Source of the DNA: Arthrobacter sp. AK04
GTDB taxonomy: Bacteria; Actinomycetota; Actinomycetes; Actinomycetales; Micrococcaceae
NCBI RefSeq assembly: GCF_021129155.1
Contig: NZ_JAJOMC010000008.1
Location: 52,028 to 116,027 of the forward strand
Length of the DNA stretch: 64,000 nt
Direction: 5' to 3'
Shown here: piece by piece, positions 60,308 through 64,000 of the stretch
How positions within the stretch are numbered: the first letter of the stretch is position 1
Layout: every line of letters begins with the position of its first letter
Position numbers and translations under genes: made by a program
The notes under the pieces: generated by a model
Told to the model about the DNA's origin: nothing
Databases searched by the model: none
What the model saw: only the letters and a program-made list of their open reading frames with translations

Positions 60308-61093
60308 ATGGGCAACGATGACTGTGGAATGTTTGAACTAGACCTCATGCATTCCTGGCGAATTCGCCGGGAGGGAATAACACTGCATGTTGCTGCACGT
60401 CAGCAGCGTCTCATCGCAGCGCTGGCCGTCCTAGGCCCCAGCTTTAGAAACTACTTAGCGGGCATGCTGTGGCCGGAGTGCCAGGAAGCCAACGCGCTCG
60501 AAAGTCTTAGGATGGCGGTCCATCTGACGACAAGGCAATTACCGGGGCTTATAGTCAAGGACGGAGCGCTTCTGTCCTTGAACACGCGAGTTGATGTGGA
60601 CCTGTATAGGCTGCGTGCGGCCCTGAAAAAGGCCCACACAAGCAGTGATAGCGCGTTGGACCTGCTGCAAGAGTTCCGCGACATGGATTTTCTGCCTGGT
60701 TGGTATGAGGACTGGGTGGTGTTTGAGCAGAGCCGGCTACAGCACGACCGACTTCGAGCGCTCACTTCGCTATCACAGCGGTTGGCTGCCTGTGAGGATT
60801 ATGAGGCTGCATCGGAAGCGGCGATCGCAGCATTGCAAATCGAGCCCCTGTACGAGAGCGCCGTCCGCCTACTGGTCACGGCAGAGATGGCACAGGGAAA
60901 CGCTGCCTCTGCCCTTCTCGCTTACGAAAGATACGAGGTACAACTGCAGAAGGACATGGGCATTGCTCCATCCGAAGGTCTACGTAAGTTGCTCCCCGAA
61001 TGCGTTAGCCGTCATGCCCGCGGGGCAACGAAGCAGCTAATTTCTCCCAGGGGCAGCAGTCTGAGTCAGGAGCCACTGCTTGACAACGCCTAA
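60308..61093 (+). CDS. SARP-like transcriptional activator (winged helix plus BTAD)
   Basis: This 261-residue protein has an N-terminal OmpR-like winged helix (about residues 8-100: RRDE-free FRNYLAGMLWPECQEANALE, SLRMAVHLTTRQLPGLIV, LSLNTRVDVDLYRLRAAL). The bacterial transcriptional activation domain follows (about 100-245: LLQEFRDMDFLPGWYEDWVV, FEQSRLQHDRLRALTSLSQR, AALQIEPLYESAVRLLVTAE, ALLAYERYEVQLQKDMGIAP). This is the domain order of SARP regulators such as ActII-ORF4 and DnrI. Those bind heptamer direct repeats with 4-bp spacers near -35. It is the obvious candidate regulator of the TAACGC repeats at five promoters in this window. Confidence 0.88.
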   Translation: MGNDDCGMFELDLMHSWRIRREGITLHVAARQQRLIAALAVLGPSFRNYLAGMLWPECQEANALESLRMAVHLTTRQLPGLIVKDGALLSLNTRVDVDLYRLRAALKKAHTSSDSALDLLQEFRDMDFLPGWYEDWVVFEQSRLQHDRLRALTSLSQRLAACEDYEAASEAAIAALQIEPLYESAVRLLVTAEMAQGNAASALLAYERYEVQLQKDMGIAPSEGLRKLLPECVSRHARGATKQLISPRGSSLSQEPLLDNA

Positions 61094-61291
61094 GACCTGG
61101 TCGGGATCAGCGGCATACACTGAGGTGTGCTCATTGCCGGATGCAGGGCCGTATGTGATTCTGGCACGAAATCCAGGTAGCTGATCATGGTATTCGTGCC
61201 ATGTTCGTATCACCAGGGTGCCGCCGTCGGGAAGTGCCGAATGACCTTCTCGCCCGGCATCGCGCCCATCTCCAACGTCGTCCATTCGCAT
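61037..61291 (-). CDS. Small hypothetical protein
   Basis: This 84-residue frame overlaps the SARP 3' end tail to tail by 57 bp. The segment GGTLVIRTWHEYHDQLPGFR, RARITYGPASG and DPDQVLGVVKQWLLT reads like a compact alpha/beta domain: an N-terminal strand, a central strand and a C-terminal helix ending in WL. I have no firm family name. The start is uncertain. Confidence 0.5.
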   Translation of the reverse strand: MRMDDVGDGRDAGREGHSALPDGGTLVIRTWHEYHDQLPGFRARITYGPASGNEHTSVYAADPDQVLGVVKQWLLTQTAAPGRN

Positions 61292-61899
61292 GGTTCTCCA
61301 CTCTCCGCTAGCAAGCTACGTTTGCGTGACGGTCTGATCCCAGCCAATCCATCCTGTCGGCTGGTCCGCTTCCCCTTGAATAGCGGCGAAACGAAATGCC
61401 GAACAACTTTCATCCTGCCGTATTGCAATCAATAGCGGGCTTGCCTTTTGCAAAGATTCACGCAACCTTGAGCTTCGCGGCCAAGGTTCCCAACGCTGTG
61501 CAAGAGCACGGGGGTACCAGATTCGCCGAGCGGGGTCAGTCGGCGTAGCTGATACTGGAGCGGACGCGGAATAAACACAGGCGGACGCAAGCAACGCCCT
61601 AGCGGTGGCGGATTTGATCCACGTGCAGGTGGCGGTGCGCCATCGATAAAGTTACGTGCTCTTGAAGCGTGGGGGCTCATCTCGTGTTTACGCGGATGGT
61701 CCTCGCGGCCGCCGTGACCGAGGGGAAACGTTGGCAGATGTCCCAATCAGCCCGCCGTCAAAGAACAGCGATGGAGGATAGGGAGCCACGAAGGCTTAGT
61801 CATTGCAAGTCGCGATGACTAAGGCACGTTCTGGCTAGCGTCCAGCAATGCTCTCGTTCTGGGCGCCCACGCCAGCAACGTCGTCGAGAGCTTCATAAT
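61292..61899. other. Intergenic or decayed region
   Basis: About 600 bp with only short broken frames on both strands. No remnant could be named. Confidence 0.4.
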
Positions 61900-61926
61900 A
61901 AAAGTGTGGACATTGTCCACACTTTT
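61900..61926. repeat. 27-bp perfect inverted repeat
   Basis: AAAAGTGTGGACA (61900-61912) and TGTCCACACTTTT (61914-61926) are exact complements around a single T. Followed by CTTC it could end transcription in either direction. AAAAGTGTG recurs at 62092-62100, next to GTACAC, just before the integrase start. It could therefore instead be an arm-type recombinase site. Confidence 0.7.
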
Positions 61927-62014
61927 CTTCCCGGAATGACTGGTACGGCCGCCGGACTGCTTCGGATTCCGCATGTCTGCGGGAGTTCCTAATGTCTGCA
62001 AGGCCTGGAAGGCA

Positions 62015-62037
62015 GTTCGAGTCCCACCTCGGGCACA
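62015..62037 (+). other. tRNA 3'-end-like sequence, candidate attachment site
   Basis: GTTCGAGTCCCACC and then TCGGGCACA resemble the T-loop and acceptor end of a tRNA gene, lying 87 bp upstream of the integrase start. No 5' half of a tRNA precedes it, so it is not a complete tRNA gene. Integrases that use tRNA genes leave such a 3'-end copy at the junction, so this is a plausible att core. Confidence 0.55.
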
Positions 62038-62123
62038 GTGTTTCCGTAGGTCAGAGGCCTTTTTGGGCGCTCAGGTGTGTACAAAAACCCCAAAAGTGTG
62101 TACACGAGCGTACCGTTTTTCTA

Positions 62124-62776
62124 TGGCCAGCATCAGTACACGCACCAAAAAGGACGGTTCCAAGTCCTACATGGTGCGCTGGCGGGATCCGAAAAATCGG
62201 TCCAACCAAGGGCTCACGGTTGGCACGCTTGTTGAAGCCGAGACGCTCAAACGGTTGCTGGACGCCAATGGCCAGTCCTTCGAAATTGCGCAGCACGCCA
62301 TACTCACCAGCGAGAAGCGTACACCGACGGTTGCTGAAGTCATCCAGGAACACATCGACCTGCTGATCCGACCATCCAGTGGAACCACGAAGACGTACCA
62401 GACCATGCTGGACCTGCATATCCGGAACGTCATCGGCCACGTCCCCGTGGACAAGCTCGACTACCGTCTGATCGCCCACTGGGTGAAGTCCATGATGGCC
62501 AAGGGCAAGGCGCCGAAGACCATCCATAACGTGCACGGCCTGATCTCGGCCGCCATGAATACCGCAGAGATGCTCGGATACATTGCGAGGAACCCTTGCC
62601 GCGGCGTGCAGCTTCCCGGGATTGAAAAGGCCGAGGATGAGGCCATGTTCCTCACTCATGCGGAGTTTAGCCTCATCATGGAGGGGATGGGGGAGCGGTA
62701 CAAGGCCTTCACCAACTTCCTGGTGATGACCGGCACCCGATTTGGCGAGGCCACCGCCCTTACTGTCGCTGACTCT
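62124..62776 (+). pseudogene. Tyrosine integrase, truncated
   Basis: The real start is ATG 62124 (MASISTRTKKDGSKSYMVRW), giving the usual N-terminal arm-binding domain. The core-binding SAM-like domain follows (TVAEVIQEHIDLLIRPSSGT, DKLDYRLIAHWVKSMMAKGK, NVHGLISAAMNTAEMLGYIA), then the beginning of the catalytic domain with the first Arg (MTGTRFGEATALTVAD). Near 62776 the homology stops. The frame runs on for 25 unrelated residues to 62851. The H-x-x-R and Tyr active-site part is missing, replaced by a PKD/PxKF gene fragment. The enzyme cannot be active. Confidence 0.85.
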
Positions 62777-63276
62777 GGGAGTTCGGTGACGGCGCCACAG
62801 CCACAGGCAGCCGGGCAACGCACACCTATGCTGAGCCCGGCCGCTACCTGACCACCCTTGCCATCCGCGACAACTTGGGCGGTGAAGACTTCGACGCCGC
62901 GGACCATGCAGTGGACATCTCCACTTATGACTTCGTTGGCTTCCTGCAGCCGGTAGCGGCAGCACCCGCTATCAGCGAGGTCAAAGCAGGGAGGGCCATC
63001 CCGATGAAGTTCCGGCTCGGCGGTGACTATGGATTGAACATCCTTGCCCCCGGCTCGCCCGCCTCCGCCCAGGTCGAATGCCCGGCTGACACCCCGATCA
63101 CTGCCATGGAACCCACATCAACGGCAGGAGCCGGGTCCCTGACTTATGAAGCAGCCACCGACACGTATAACTACGTCTGGAAGACTGAAACCAGCTGGTC
63201 CGGGACCTGCAGAACATTCACCATGACGCTCAATGACGGCAGTTCACATGACGCGACGTTCAGGTTCGTCCGGTGA
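62777..63276 (+). pseudogene. 3' part of a PKD/PxKF-domain surface protein
   Basis: In the frame beginning near 62776, WEFGDGATATGSRATHTYAE with PGRYLTTLAIRDN is a typical PKD beta-sandwich. It is followed by a PxKF-type domain (AGRAIPMKFRLGGDYGLNIL, CPADTPI, TYNYVWKTETSWSGTC). The 5' part of the gene is absent because the sequence joins the integrase fragment directly. Such domains occur at the C-termini of secreted actinobacterial peptidases. The start shown by an ATG-like codon at 62875 is only internal. Confidence 0.78.
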
Positions 63277-63698
63277 GCACAAGAGAGGCATCAATGCAGA
63301 GTAAACCCAGCCGCGGAGGCCTGCGGGGGTGGCCGGGGACGACGCTTTGGGCAGTGCTCATTGTTGCCTCGATCGTTCTCATCATCATGGGCTTATGGCG
63401 CACCGCGTTCTTCGTCTACGCCCCGGAGCCGGCCATGATTGAGAAGGCAAGGGTAGGAGCGCTTTATGTCCTTGCCGGCTCGGTAGCGTCCCTGGCAGCA
63501 ACCGGCCTGTCCGCCTTCCTGGGCCATCCCAAGTGGATCTGGGCCTTCGTGGCGGCGCCGGCGGTCCTGGTCGGCGGCAGCACAGTTTTGGACCCGACGA
63601 GCCTTTTCCGGCACATGGCCGCTGTTGTAGCGTTCCCCTTCGCCGTCGCAGCCCTTTACTGGGGGCTGCGGTACGGGAGGTCACGCCCAACAGGATAG
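63273..63698 (+). CDS. Small polytopic membrane protein
   Basis: This 141-residue protein starts at GTG 63273 overlapping the previous stop, or at ATG 63294. Four hydrophobic segments lie at about residues 25-43, 62-82, 88-105 and 112-132. It follows the PKD/PxKF fragment in an operon-like arrangement. No family assigned. Probably chromosomal, outside the mobile region. Confidence 0.65.
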   Translation: MSTREASMQSKPSRGGLRGWPGTTLWAVLIVASIVLIIMGLWRTAFFVYAPEPAMIEKARVGALYVLAGSVASLAATGLSAFLGHPKWIWAFVAAPAVLVGGSTVLDPTSLFRHMAAVVAFPFAVAALYWGLRYGRSRPTG

Positions 63699-63802
63699 GA
63701 AGGTGGCTGTGCTTACGGGATTACACAGGGCCTACGCATGAGAAAGGGTGACTCGCTTTCACCTGGCAACAGCCAGGCAATCACCCGAAGGAACCGCCCT
63801 CT

Positions 63803-64000
63803 TGAAGAAAACCCTGGCCGCAGTCACCTTGGCCGCAACTCTCGCCACCCTCGGGGCCGGCGCCGCCCACGCCACGGAGGCATACCCCGCCCCCTCCCCC
63901 CCCGCGCCAGGTTGCCCGGGGGCCGGCCCGGCCGGGGAGACCGGCACGGTGTCGGGGCGCGGGGTGGCCGCGGGGGGGGCGGTCGTGATCCGCGCTGGGG
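63803..64000 (+). CDS. Secreted protein, 5' part, runs off the window
   Basis: TTG 63803 with AAGGA at 63789-63793 starts a signal peptide (KKTLAAVTLAATLATLGAGA) with an AHA-like cleavage site near residue 29. A Pro-rich linker and a beta-type segment GETGTVSGRGVAAGGAVVIR follow, like the Ig-like repeats of actinobacterial cell-wall proteins. The frame is open to the window end. The last ~60 bases are long G and C runs, so base accuracy there is doubtful. Confidence 0.6.

Noticed and set aside
62015..62037. Complete tRNA gene
   Set aside because: Only the 3' end resembles a tRNA. The T stem does not pair and there is no acceptor 5' strand, D arm or anticodon arm upstream.

Overview
The window looks like high-GC actinobacterial DNA, most likely Micrococcaceae (Arthrobacter/Pseudarthrobacter type). 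The evidence is GTG and TTG starts, tight ATGA/GTGA gene overlaps, an actinobacterial SCO6880-type conjugation operon and DUF4913/DUF4192/DUF4157 proteins. The genus is an inference from gene content, not a database result.

Layout. (1) 1.5-15.6 kb is a conjugative transfer module. On the + strand it holds a small two-helix membrane protein, a VirB6/TrbL-like protein, an SCO6880/PrgI-like protein, a VirB4 ATPase, a VirD4 coupling protein, a DUF4913-like protein, an ArdC-like antirestriction protein and Ssb. On the - strand it holds a zinc-finger/coiled-coil protein, a MobF relaxase-helicase and a membrane protein. (2) 16.3-17.2 kb carries decayed second copies of the VirD4 and DUF4913 genes. 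(3) 17.7-18.7 kb has a small membrane-protein gene followed by the remains of an FRG-domain gene. (4) 19.2-46.5 kb is one nearly gap-free 22-gene operon for an extracellular contractile injection system (eCIS): sheath, tube, terminator/cap (DUF4255), AAA+ ATPase, hub, spike, PAAR tip, gp25, two gp6/J-type wedges, a P2-gpI-type protein and a DUF6519-type protein. Two DUF4157 proteins with different C-terminal enzyme-like domains, each followed by a small partner gene, are embedded in it. (5) 46.6-62 kb is an accessory region with lower GC: a candidate cargo gene, decayed genes, an ISL3-type insertion sequence, an intact FRG gene, a broken resolvase, two large membrane proteins of unknown function, a DUF4192 protein, a broken RHH-Doc toxin-antitoxin pair, a lipoprotein and a SARP/BTAD regulator. 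(6) 62.0-64.0 kb has a tRNA-3'-end-like sequence, a truncated tyrosine integrase fused to the 3' part of a PKD/PxKF surface protein, and cell-envelope genes, probably chromosomal.

Main discovery. A bipartite direct repeat, [A/G]TAACGC-N4-GTAACGC (11-bp period), occurs six times. Five copies lie 8-9 bp upstream of a plausible -10 element and in front of a gene in the right orientation: the eCIS operon, three unknown membrane-protein genes (17.9, 54.3 and 57.9 kb), and a small gene that an IS element has interrupted and that is followed by the FRG gene. Heptamers with 4-bp spacers about 8 bp from the -10 are the known geometry of SARP activator sites, and the window encodes one SARP-like protein at 60.3 kb. 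I infer one regulon that switches on the injection machine together with scattered accessory genes. The cytoplasmic contractile systems of Streptomyces also work with a membrane partner, so the co-regulated membrane proteins are candidates for such partners.
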